Program-made: the position numbers and the translations under genes
The notes under the pieces: generated by a model
Told to the model about the DNA's origin: nothing
Databases searched by the model: none
The model's input: only the letters and a program-made list of their open reading frames with translations
From: Catenulispora sp. GP43
GTDB taxonomy: Bacteria; Actinomycetota; Actinomycetes; Streptomycetales; Catenulisporaceae
Assembly: GCF_041260665.1 (NCBI RefSeq)
Contig: NZ_JBGCCT010000003.1
Span: 372,001-436,000 of the forward strand
Length of the DNA: 64,000 bases
Direction of reading: 5' to 3'
In this document: positions 15,866 through 23,029 of the stretch, one piece after another
How the letters are laid out: every line of letters starts with the position of its first letter
Position numbering within the stretch: position 1 is the stretch's first letter

Positions 15866-17341
15866 ATGCACACCGACCAGCAGCGACAGCCGGAACCGCA
15901 GCTTGACCAGGCACAGCGGGCGGCGGTAACAGAACTGCTACGAGTCGTGCCGGTGCTCGGGCAGCTCGCCGATCGGTTCGCCGCCGCAGGTCACAGCCTG
16001 GCCCTGGTCGGCGGTCCGGTCCGGGACGCGCTGCTGGGCCGGCACAGCGACGACCTGGACTTCACCACCGACGCCCGGCCCGAGCAGGTGCTGCGGCTGG
16101 TGCAGGGCTGGGCCGAGGCGGTCTGGGACGTCGGCATCGCCTTCGGCACGGTCGGGGCGCAGAAGGACGGCGCGAAGCTGGAGATCACCACCTTCCGCTC
16201 CGAGGCCTACGACCGCGAGTCGCGCAAGCCCGAGGTGGCCTACGGCGACTCGATCGACGACGACCTGTTCCGCCGCGACTTCACGGTGAACGCCATGGCC
16301 GTGCGGCTGACCGGTGACGCCGGGGATTTCGAGTTCGTCGACCCCTACGGCGGTCTGGGCGACCTCGCCGCGGGCGTGCTCCGCACTCCGGGCACACCGG
16401 AGATGTCCTTTTCTGACGACCCGCTGCGGATGATGCGCGCGGCCCGGTTCGCCGCGCAGCTCGGCTTCGACGTCGCGCCGGAAGTGCGCAGCGCGATGAC
16501 CGAGATGGCCGAGCGGCTGACCATCGTCAGCGCCGAGCGGGTGCAGGTCGAGCTCTCCAAACTGCTGCTCGCCCCGAACCCGCGGGCCGGCCTGGCCCTG
16601 CTGGTGGACACCGGCCTGGTCGAATTCGTGGTGCCGGAACTGCCCAAGCTGCGTCTGGAGATCGACGAGCACCACCGGCACAAGGACGTCTACGAGCACA
16701 CCCTGACGGTGCTGGAGCAGGCGGTCGATCTGGAGACGGACGGCCCGGACCTGATCCTGCGCCTGGCCGCGCTGCTGCACGACATCGGCAAGCCGAAGAC
16801 GCGCCGCTTCGAGCCCGGCGGCGGCGTGTCGTTCCACCACCACGAGGTCGTGGGCGCGCACATGACGGCCTCGCGGCTGCGGAAACTGAAGTACAGCAAG
16901 GAGATCATCGACGACACCTCGCGGCTGGTGGAGCTGCATCTGCGGTTCCACGGCTACGGCGAGGCGGAGTGGACGGACAGCGCGGTGCGCCGTTACGTGC
17001 GCGACGCGGGGCCGCTTCTGGAGCGCCTGCACAAGCTGACACGCTCGGACTGCACGACCCGCAACCGTCGCCGGGCCCTGATGCTGGAGCACGCCTACGA
17101 CGATCTGGAGCGCCGCATCACCGAGCTGCGTGAGCAGGAGGAGCTCGACTCGATCCGCCCGGACCTGGACGGCAACGAGATCATGCAGATCCTCGGGATC
17201 AAGCCGGGACCGGAAGTCGGCGCCGCGTACAAGCATCTGCTGGAGCTGCGCATGGACCGCGGCCCGCTGGATCACGACACGGCGGTGACGGAGTTGCGGT
17301 CCTGGTGGGCCGAGCGCGAAGCCGAGCGGAACCAGCCATAA
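15866..17341 (+). CDS. pcnA: CCA tRNA nucleotidyltransferase
   Basis: 491 aa. Adds or repairs the 3' CCA of tRNAs, needed here because neither tRNA gene in the window encodes CCA. Class II nucleotidyltransferase head: LVGGPVRDALLGR followed by the DLDFTTDA metal-binding carboxylates, the RDFTVNAMA strand and an RMMRAARFAAQLGF neck. A C-terminal HD domain (AALLHDIGKPKTRRF) resembles that of other bacterial enzymes. The last 70 bp overlap the convergent MFS gene. In mycobacteria and Streptomyces this gene also lies beside the murJ block in opposite orientation. Confidence 0.95.
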   Translation: MHTDQQRQPEPQLDQAQRAAVTELLRVVPVLGQLADRFAAAGHSLALVGGPVRDALLGRHSDDLDFTTDARPEQVLRLVQGWAEAVWDVGIAFGTVGAQKDGAKLEITTFRSEAYDRESRKPEVAYGDSIDDDLFRRDFTVNAMAVRLTGDAGDFEFVDPYGGLGDLAAGVLRTPGTPEMSFSDDPLRMMRAARFAAQLGFDVAPEVRSAMTEMAERLTIVSAERVQVELSKLLLAPNPRAGLALLVDTGLVEFVVPELPKLRLEIDEHHRHKDVYEHTLTVLEQAVDLETDGPDLILRLAALLHDIGKPKTRRFEPGGGVSFHHHEVVGAHMTASRLRKLKYSKEIIDDTSRLVELHLRFHGYGEAEWTDSAVRRYVRDAGPLLERLHKLTRSDCTTRNRRRALMLEHAYDDLERRITELREQEELDSIRPDLDGNEIMQILGIKPGPEVGAAYKHLLELRMDRGPLDHDTAVTELRSWWAEREAERNQP

Positions 17342-18576
17342 GCGATTCCCGCCAGCAGGTACACAGCGACGGTCGCGTATAGGAGCGCCGTCGACTTCCC
17401 GGACGGCGGTAGCGTCGCGGCGGCTACAGCGGCCGCCGCGACAAACGCTCCGTTGAAGAGCATGTCGTAGAGCGAGAAGACTCGTCCTCTATAAGAGTCC
17501 TCCACATTGCGCTGCACTGTGGTGTCGGTACAGATCTTCTGTCCCTGAGCCAGGAATCCCAGGACCAGCGCACCGATCAGCAGCGGGACGACGCGCCACC
17601 AGACGGCCGAGGCGGCCAGGGTGATCGCGGAGCCGATCAGGCAGACGGTGATCCAGGTGGAGAAAGCCACGTGGCGCAAAATGACCGGCGAGGCGAACGC
17701 GGCGATGAAGTAGCCGACCCCGGAGACCGCGACCGCGGTGCCGAAACCGCGCAGCCCGGCGTTCGTGTCGGCGGGGGCGTTGAAGGTGTTGCGGAACAAC
17801 AGCAGGACCATGATGGTCGTCAGGCCGTAGCAGAAGCGGTTGGCCGTGATGGCGGCCAGGGCCGCGGCCGCGGGCTTACGTTCCCTGAGATGCTCCAGGC
17901 CCTCCCACAGCCCGCGCGCCACGATCTTCAGTTCGCCCCATGTGGAGGAGTCGGGGGTCGCGTCCGGGCCCAGAGAGTCGCGCGGCATGGTGCGGGCCAC
18001 CAGACCGCCCGCCATATAGAGGACGGCGGCGACGACGAGGATGAGCGCGTTCGCGCTGTCCCCGGCTCCCACGAGAGCGCGGACCACGACCCCCACGGAG
18101 CCGCCGATGGTCGCGGCCAGGGTCCCGGCCGTGGGGGAGACCGCGTTGGCCACGACGAGCCGTTCGTTGTCCACAGCCTGTGGAAGAGCGGCGGACAGTC
18201 CCGCGAGGATGAAGCGGTTGGCGCTGAGGACCGCCAGCGCGGAGGCGTAGAAGAGGAGTCCGCTGTGCCCGGCGAGGACCTGGGCGGCCACGATCAGCAC
18301 GACCGCCGCGCGCAGCACGTTGGCGTACAGCAGCACCTGCCGGCGCCGCCAGCGGTCCAGGAACACCCCGGCGAACGGCCCGATGATCGTGAAGGGCACC
18401 AGGAGCAGGGCGAAGGCCTTCGCCACTTCGGCGGCCGTGGCCTCCTTCTCCGGGGAGAACACGACGAAGGCCGCCAGCGCCACCTGGAACACGCCGTCGC
18501 CGAACTGGCCGATCAGGCGGGTCGCGAACAGCCGCCGGAAGAGCCCGGACCTCAGCAACTCCCGGAGATCACTCAC
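17272..18576 (-). CDS. MFS transporter
   Basis: 434 aa, about twelve membrane helices in two six-helix halves separated by a soluble loop (about residues 195-225). N-terminal RLFATRLIGQFGDGVFQVAL and the helix 2-3 loop FLDRWRRRQVLL carry the usual MFS charged turn. The substrate is not evident; no resistance-family signature stands out. GTG at 18576 has a TACGCT -10 six bases upstream and no ribosome site. The 3' end overlaps pcnA by 70 bp on the opposite strand. Streptomyces has an MFS gene in the same place, so this belongs to the conserved block. Confidence 0.88.
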   Translation of the reverse strand: MSDLRELLRSGLFRRLFATRLIGQFGDGVFQVALAAFVVFSPEKEATAAEVAKAFALLLVPFTIIGPFAGVFLDRWRRRQVLLYANVLRAAVVLIVAAQVLAGHSGLLFYASALAVLSANRFILAGLSAALPQAVDNERLVVANAVSPTAGTLAATIGGSVGVVVRALVGAGDSANALILVVAAVLYMAGGLVARTMPRDSLGPDATPDSSTWGELKIVARGLWEGLEHLRERKPAAAALAAITANRFCYGLTTIMVLLLFRNTFNAPADTNAGLRGFGTAVAVSGVGYFIAAFASPVILRHVAFSTWITVCLIGSAITLAASAVWWRVVPLLIGALVLGFLAQGQKICTDTTVQRNVEDSYRGRVFSLYDMLFNGAFVAAAAVAAATLPPSGKSTALLYATVAVYLLAGIAYGWFRSASRSAHQDRNSVTAVS

Positions 18577-18582
18577 CTTCGC

Positions 18583-18588
18583 AGCGTA
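18583..18588 (-). promoter_or_regulatory. -10 element of the MFS transporter
   Basis: TACGCT six bases before the GTG start, no Shine-Dalgarno. Confidence 0.45.
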
Positions 18589-18624
18589 GTGCGCGGGGTG
18601 CCTCGGGCGCCTGTAACGGCGGCC

Positions 18625-18921
18625 CTACTTGGTGCTGTCGAGGCAGAGGGTTTTGGTGCGGTTCTTGTCCACGACGGCCATGACGGTCGCGGGGTAGGCG
18701 TCACAGCCGTTGCTGTCGCCGCTGTCGAGGACCGCGGCCACCTTGAAGGCCGCGCCGCCCTTGGTGCAGCCGACGGCCTTGAAGCTCCCGCCGGACGGCG
18801 CCGTGATGCAGTCTCCCGCCCGGGCCGGCGACGGCGCGGGGCGGTTCGCGTACCAGAGGACGCCGGCGAGCACCGCGACGATCGCGACCGCGCCGGTCAG
18901 CGCGGCGGCGCGGCCCCTCAT
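18625..18921 (-). CDS. Small membrane-anchored protein (LppU/SCO3897 type)
   Basis: 98 aa. One N-terminal hydrophobic helix (ALTGAVAIVAVLAGVLWYA) then an exported domain with four cysteines (GDCIT, VGCTK, NGCDA, TLCLD) that could form two disulfides. Resembles the C-terminal part of LppU-like actinobacterial proteins found next to pcnA; function unknown. The ATG overlaps the stop of the upstream gene as ATGA, so the two are translationally coupled. The longer reading frame upstream is the shadow of that gene. Confidence 0.7.
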   Translation of the reverse strand: MRGRAAALTGAVAIVAVLAGVLWYANRPAPSPARAGDCITAPSGGSFKAVGCTKGGAAFKVAAVLDSGDSNGCDAYPATVMAVVDKNRTKTLCLDSTK

Positions 18922-19214
18922 TCCCCGAGGTCCAGCACTCGCGCGTGCAGCACCGTGCGCTGTTGGAGCGCGGCGCGCACGGCCCGGTGCAGGCCGTCCT
19001 CCAGGTAGTACCCGCCGTGCCAGTGCACGACGTGCGCGAACAGGTCGCCGTAGAAGGTGGAGTCCTGGGACAGTAGGGCGTCCAGGTCCAGGTGACGCTT
19101 CGTGGTGATGAGCTGGTCCAGGCGGATCTGGCGCGGGGCCACCTCGGCCCACTCCTTGAAGGAGCGTCCGTGGTCGGGGTAGGGCCGCCCTTCGCCGATG
19201 CGCTTGAAGATCAC
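18918..19214 (-). CDS. Conserved hypothetical protein with ParB-nuclease-like motif
   Basis: 98 aa, well conserved in actinobacteria beside pcnA. Sequence opens with IFKRIGEGRPYPDHG and ends with YYLEDGLHRAVRAALQQRTV. The DG-HR-A pattern and RLDQLITTKRHLD resemble the substrate loop of ParB/Srx-fold proteins, but the protein is too short for a full domain and I assign no function. GTG at 19214 is chosen because a TACCCT -10 lies six bases upstream and the family begins here; the longer frame to 19406 has no support. Coupled to the small membrane protein downstream. Confidence 0.7.
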   Translation of the reverse strand: MIFKRIGEGRPYPDHGRSFKEWAEVAPRQIRLDQLITTKRHLDLDALLSQDSTFYGDLFAHVVHWHGGYYLEDGLHRAVRAALQQRTVLHARVLDLGE

Positions 19215-19220
19215 GGCACC

Positions 19221-19226
19221 AGGGTA
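19221..19226 (-). promoter_or_regulatory. -10 element of the 98-aa conserved gene
   Basis: TACCCT six bases before the GTG; leaderless start likely. Confidence 0.45.
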
Positions 19227-19410
19227 GCCGGAGCGGCTCGGGGAGGCGGCTTCCGATCGGCAAAGAGGACACAAAATCGTGACGGAACGGGGCCGGACTG
19301 TGATCTCCGCAGGGCTGCGCGTGACTTCGCGGCGGGCCAAGTCCGTCCGCGGCACGAAAATCTTGTCCACCCTACGAACCTGCTCCGAGAAGACATGAGT
19401 CGTCACTGAC

Positions 19411-19938
19411 GTGAGATTCCATATGGGAAGCCGTGCGGACCACCCGGATACGCGGGAGGAGTTCCGCGAGTTCGCTGTGGCCAGCCAGAGCCATCTGCGG
19501 CGGTCGGCCTACCTGCTCTGCGGTGACTGGCACTTCGCAGAGGACCTCGTCCAGATGGCCTTCGACCGCATCTACCGGCACTGGAACCGGGTCCGGGCCG
19601 CGGACAACCCCGGTGCCTATGCGCGGCAGGTGGTCTACCGATGCTTTCTGGACTCCAGGAAGAAGCACCTCGATGTGGTGCCCCTGGAACACCTCCCCGA
19701 GAAGGCGTCGCCGGCGGAGCCGACCGAAACACGTCTCGCGGTGATGGAAGCGCTCAGGCAACTGCCGCCTCGTACCCGCGCCGTCGTGGTGCTGCGGTAC
19801 TGGGAGGACATGAGCGTGGAGCAGACCGCGGGGATCCTCGACATCTCCCAGGGCTCGGTGAAGAGCATGGCCAGCCGGGGCCTGAGGCTGTTGCGGGAGC
19901 CGTTGGCCGGGTTCGCCGACGCGTCAGGCCGATCGTGA
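19411..19938 (+). CDS. ECF sigma factor (SigE family)
   Basis: 175 aa. Region 2 is seen in LRRSAYLLCGDWHFAEDLVQ and MAFDRIYRHW, region 4 in LPPRTRAVVVLRYWEDMSVE and GILDISQGSVKSMASRGLRL. This is the short SigE-type ECF group common in Streptomyces. The start may be GTG 19411 or ATG 19423; neither has a clear ribosome site. It is followed after 25 bp by a membrane protein that is probably its anti-sigma factor. Targets are unknown. Confidence 0.85.
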   Translation: MRFHMGSRADHPDTREEFREFAVASQSHLRRSAYLLCGDWHFAEDLVQMAFDRIYRHWNRVRAADNPGAYARQVVYRCFLDSRKKHLDVVPLEHLPEKASPAEPTETRLAVMEALRQLPPRTRAVVVLRYWEDMSVEQTAGILDISQGSVKSMASRGLRLLREPLAGFADASGRS

Positions 19939-19963
19939 GCAGGAGCGAGGAAGTAGACCTGAC

Positions 19964-21466
19964 ATGAGCATCGAAGACAACGAAACCGCCGCCGTGCGCG
20001 GTCTGCTCGGCACGGCCTTCGCCGCGCCCGAGCCGCCGTTGCGCGACCTCGCGAGCGGGTCCATCGCCCGCGGGGACTCCGCACGGCGCCGGAACCGGAT
20101 GATCGCCGCGGGCGGGGCCACGCTCAGTGTGGTGGCCGTGCTCGGGACGTTCGCCCTGGTGACCGGGGCGGGCCCGGCCGGGCACAGGACGCCGAACCCG
20201 GTGAACCCGGCCACGTCCACGGCGATCACCGCGAGCCCGACCGGGAATCTGGCCTTCGGGCCGCAGCCGGCCGGCGTCGACAAGACCGTGGACGTCAAGG
20301 TGCACGTGGCCGCGCTGTTGCAGCCGCTGTTGCCGTCCGGGATCACGGCCGGGCAGGTGCCCCCGGGCGGTCTGCCCGGCGAGGGCCCGACCACCGCCTT
20401 CCTGACCGGGCCGTCCGGGACCAACCAGGTGGAGATGTGGGTCGGGACGGCGCCTGCCGACGACGCCCAGGTCCGCCAGGCCACGTGCTCGGGCGGTACC
20501 TGCACGACCCGGAGCGTCGAGGGCGGGACGGTCTACTTGGACGACCACAGCACCACCGCGGCGGACTATGTGCGTGGCGCCGGCCTGAAGACGGACGTCC
20601 TCAAGGCCGGCACGGACAAGACCGTCGTGCTCAGAACACTGTCGATGGTCTTCGTCCCGACGGACCGCAGCAAGTACGCGTTCAGCTTCACGCAGTCGAC
20701 CCACACCGCGAAGGTCCAGTACGCGGACCACGAGCCGTCGGACTACATGACCGGGGGTGAATGGCCGCCTCAGGACTTCAGCACCATCTCGGCCAACGAT
20801 CCGTCGGGACTGCTGATGACGCCCGACGACTACGCCGCGATGCTCGGCAAGCCGGGCCTGGACAAGCTGGAGTACCTGCTCGACCCCCGGACCGCGGTCT
20901 CGCAGGAGACGAAGAACCGGTTCGCGAGCACTGAAGCGCAGATCGCTGCCGCTGCACAGGCCGCGCTTCCCACCGGGGTGAAGGCCAGTGTCGACACCGG
21001 AATGATGCAGACGCAGCTGATGGTGACCGGGCCGACCGGCAAGAACCAGCTGCGCTGGTCGGTGGACAACCAGACCGCGCAGAGCCGGCAGCAGTGGCTG
21101 GGCTGGTGCCCGCCGAACGTGACCTGCACGAAGCGGACGGTTCCCGGCGGGACGCTGCTGGTCTGGGCCGAGAAGCCGATGGACAGCAAGGGGACCATCC
21201 TGGACCAGACGCCGTCCTCCTACGAGTACTGGCTCTTCCCCGACGACTTCAGCAAGCCGTCGGTCACCATGACGCTGGCGACGTCCGCGGACCAGACCGG
21301 TCTGCCCGGCAAGTCGGAACCCGATCCCGGGAACACCTACTCGGTGACCGATGGTCCGTACGCGCCGGTCCAGGTGAGCGCGGACCAGTTCCTGGCGGTG
21401 GCCCAGAGCGGTCAGCTGGCGACGGCCATCACCACGACGACCTCGCTTTTGAAGACCCTCGGCTAG
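19964..21466 (+). CDS. Membrane protein linked to the ECF sigma factor, probable anti-sigma
   Basis: 500 aa. A short cytoplasmic N-terminus (about 45 residues, no zinc-finger motif), one membrane helix (IAAGGATLSVVAVLGTFALV, about 47-66), then a long secreted region. The outer part contains two similar halves, each with a GPSGTNQVEMWVG/GPTGKNQLRWSV strand, a Cys pair (ATCSGGTCTTR and WCPPNVTCTKR) and a GGT-(V/L)-L turn, so it is an internal duplication of an unknown domain. Located 25 bp after the sigma gene with AGGAG-like sequence 20 bases upstream. Role as sensor/anti-sigma factor is inferred from gene order only. Confidence 0.65.
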   Translation: MSIEDNETAAVRGLLGTAFAAPEPPLRDLASGSIARGDSARRRNRMIAAGGATLSVVAVLGTFALVTGAGPAGHRTPNPVNPATSTAITASPTGNLAFGPQPAGVDKTVDVKVHVAALLQPLLPSGITAGQVPPGGLPGEGPTTAFLTGPSGTNQVEMWVGTAPADDAQVRQATCSGGTCTTRSVEGGTVYLDDHSTTAADYVRGAGLKTDVLKAGTDKTVVLRTLSMVFVPTDRSKYAFSFTQSTHTAKVQYADHEPSDYMTGGEWPPQDFSTISANDPSGLLMTPDDYAAMLGKPGLDKLEYLLDPRTAVSQETKNRFASTEAQIAAAAQAALPTGVKASVDTGMMQTQLMVTGPTGKNQLRWSVDNQTAQSRQQWLGWCPPNVTCTKRTVPGGTLLVWAEKPMDSKGTILDQTPSSYEYWLFPDDFSKPSVTMTLATSADQTGLPGKSEPDPGNTYSVTDGPYAPVQVSADQFLAVAQSGQLATAITTTTSLLKTLG

Positions 21467-21493
21467 GTTCCCGAGGTTCTCACCGCATATCCC

Positions 21494-21527
21494 AGTGCCC
21501 GGGCCCTCGTATGGTCCGGGCACTTTT
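21494..21527 (+). terminator. Rho-independent terminator after the sigma/anti-sigma pair
   Basis: AGTGCCCGG pairs with CCGGGCACT, extended by three pairs, followed by TTTT. Lies 28 bases after the stop at 21466. Confidence 0.8.
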
Positions 21528-21592
21528 CCGCGGGTGAGACGACGGCGAATCCGCTTTGCCGTTCCGAGCCCCGGCATGGTCAGCTCGATCTC

Positions 21593-22090
21593 ATGCATCC
21601 GGTCACCGAAGACGCCATCCGAGCCAGCTTCGCCAACTGCTCCCAGGGCGAGGCCAAGCGCATCCCGATGCCCCGCGACCTGGCCGAGACCCCGTGGTCC
21701 GACCTCGACTTCCTCGGCTGGCGCGATCTCGGTGCGCAGGACCGCGCCTACCTGGTGACGCCGCGCGGCGACGGGCTGACCGGGGTCATGCTCCGCAGCG
21801 CCACGACCCGCAAGGGCTTCCTGCGCCGCAACCTGTGCTCGCTGTGCCTGACCACCCACCCCCGCGGCGGCGTGTCGCTCATGACCGGCCGCAAGGCCGG
21901 GGACGCCGGCCGCCAGGGCAACTCCGTGGGGCTCTACCTGTGTTCGGACCTCGCGTGCTCGCTGTATATCCGCGGCACGAAGTCTCCCGGCGCCGCGGGC
22001 GAACGGATGGAGGAGACGCTGAAGGTGGAGGAACAGGTGGGGCGGATGGCCGGCAAGCTCGAGGATTTTCTGGTGCGGCTCGGGGTGTAA
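21593..22090 (+). CDS. FBP-domain zinc protein (FusB-like)
   Basis: 165 aa. Matches the C-terminal treble-clef zinc domain family that includes staphylococcal FusB, which binds EF-G and frees it from fusidic-acid-stalled ribosomes. Four zinc cysteines are in place: CSLC (about residues 83-86) and CSDLAC (about 117-122). The N-terminal half is helical (TEDAIRASFANCSQGEAKRI), as in FusB. Actinobacterial copies are chromosomal and their role has not been established; ribosome/EF-G binding is the best inference. Monocistronic, convergent with the GNAT gene downstream. Confidence 0.8.
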   Translation: MHPVTEDAIRASFANCSQGEAKRIPMPRDLAETPWSDLDFLGWRDLGAQDRAYLVTPRGDGLTGVMLRSATTRKGFLRRNLCSLCLTTHPRGGVSLMTGRKAGDAGRQGNSVGLYLCSDLACSLYIRGTKSPGAAGERMEETLKVEEQVGRMAGKLEDFLVRLGV

Positions 22091-22123
22091 GGCACCTGGG
22101 TCACTCGAAAGTGTGAAGTGCGC

Positions 22124-22672
22124 TCAGCACCCGCACTCTGCCCGCAACAACACGCCCGCGCCGCAGTCGAAGGCCACACCCTGCAGCACCGGAGCCCGCC
22201 GCACTTCCACGAAGCCCAGCGCCAGGTGCAGATCGACCGAGGCGGGATTGGCCGCCGACACGAAGCACCAGACCTCCGGCGCGCGTTGACTGACACCGAC
22301 CCAGGCCATCCGCCACCGGGTCAGCGCGTCTCCGACCCCGCGCCGCCGCCACGGTCGCGCGACCGACACGCCCATCAAGTAGTAGCCGCCGGGCGCCCCG
22401 TCGTCCGGATGCGGTGCGAGATGAATCACATTCGCGTACCCGGCGATCTCCCCGCCGACCCGCGCGACGACGACCGCGTTCCGCTCACCGCGAAGCGTCC
22501 TCGCGATCCGGCCGGCCCAGTCCGAAACCGTGCCGCCACGCGCCCTGACCTGCAACGCGGCGAGATGATCGAGGTCTTCCTCGCGGGCTTGGGCCAGCGT
22601 GACCGCCACCGCGGGCTCCCGATCCGCCGGCGAGGGCAGGTACTCCGCGAACGGTGACACCGCTTCCGACAT
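22124..22672 (-). CDS. GNAT-family N-acetyltransferase
   Basis: 182 aa. Acetyl-CoA binding site is visible as GVSVARPWRRRGVGDALTRW (motif A) with a preceding YYLM strand and the C-terminal VDLHLALGFVEVRRAP beta-bulge typical of GNATs. The substrate is unknown. ATG at 22672 has GGAGGAAG at ideal distance; the longer frame runs into the terminator and tRNA gene upstream and is rejected. Convergent with the FBP-domain gene, 33 bp apart. Confidence 0.85.
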   Translation of the reverse strand: MSEAVSPFAEYLPSPADREPAVAVTLAQAREEDLDHLAALQVRARGGTVSDWAGRIARTLRGERNAVVVARVGGEIAGYANVIHLAPHPDDGAPGGYYLMGVSVARPWRRRGVGDALTRWRMAWVGVSQRAPEVWCFVSAANPASVDLHLALGFVEVRRAPVLQGVAFDCGAGVLLRAECGC

Positions 22673-22708
22673 GGCCGCTTCCTCCGACGGGAGAGCCGGG
22701 GCCAACGA

Positions 22709-22739
22709 CGAAGGCCCGGACCTGCGGTCCGGGCCTTCG
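22709..22739 (-). terminator. Terminator of tRNA-Ser
   Basis: Perfect 14-bp stem CGAAGGCCCGGACC / GGTCCGGGCCTTCG with a 3-base loop, 22 bases after the tRNA 3' end. No T-tract, as often in actinobacteria. Confidence 0.75.
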
Positions 22740-22760
22740 TGCGCCCGAGCTGGGCGAAAG

Positions 22761-22845
22761 CGGAGGATACGAGATTTGAACTCGTGAGGGGTTGCCCCCA
22801 ACACGCTTTCCAAGCGTGCGCCCTAGGCCACTAGGCGAATCCTCC
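22761..22845 (-). tRNA. tRNA-Ser(GGA)
   Basis: 85 nt with discriminator G; acceptor stem GGAGGAT/ATCCTCC, a long variable arm typical of serine tRNAs, TTCAAAT T-loop and anticodon loop CTTGGAAAG giving anticodon GGA. CCA is not encoded. Neighbour order tRNA-Ser, SRP RNA, dnaX is conserved in actinobacteria. Confidence 0.95.
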
Positions 22846-22885
22846 GCCGAGAAGCATACCCGACTCTCGGGATGGTCCTCACTCC

Positions 22886-22891
22886 TATATG
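22886..22891 (+). promoter_or_regulatory. -10 element of the SRP RNA gene
   Basis: TATATG about 7-8 bases before the inferred 5' end of the SRP RNA, in the 50-bp gap shared with the divergent tRNA-Ser. Confidence 0.45.
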
Positions 22892-22897
22892 CTTGTC

Positions 22898-22990
22898 CCC
22901 GGACTCCCATGCGGCGTCACCACACTCAACTCCCCCAGGGCTTGACGGCAGCAAGGGTCGGTGTGCTCTGGCGGGTGCATGGGAGTTCTT
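22898..22990 (+). ncRNA. ffs: Signal recognition particle RNA, small bacterial type
   Basis: Scaffold for Ffh that targets membrane proteins. Closing helix ACTCCCATGC (22903-22912) pairs perfectly with GCATGGGAGT (22977-22986). The conserved helix 8 arms CCCCCAGG and AGCAAGGGT and the GCTCTGGCGGGTGC segment are present. Between the arms, GCU/GGC closes a UGAC loop, where most bacterial SRP RNAs have GGAA. Ends with a T-rich tract. 5' and 3' ends are estimates. Confidence 0.88.
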
Positions 22991-22994
22991 TTTT
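22977..22994 (+). terminator. T-tract terminator of the SRP RNA
   Basis: The 3' strand of the closing helix is followed directly by TTCTTTTTT; the RNA's own end stem serves as terminator. Confidence 0.65.
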
Positions 22995-23017
22995 GTCCCG
23001 GTGTCGGTGTCAGCAGA

Positions 23018-23023
23018 TACCTT
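23018..23023 (+). promoter_or_regulatory. -10 element of dnaX
   Basis: TACCTT six bases before the GTG; no purine-rich ribosome site in between, so dnaX is probably translated from a leaderless mRNA. Confidence 0.5.
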
Positions 23024-23029
23024 TGCTAC

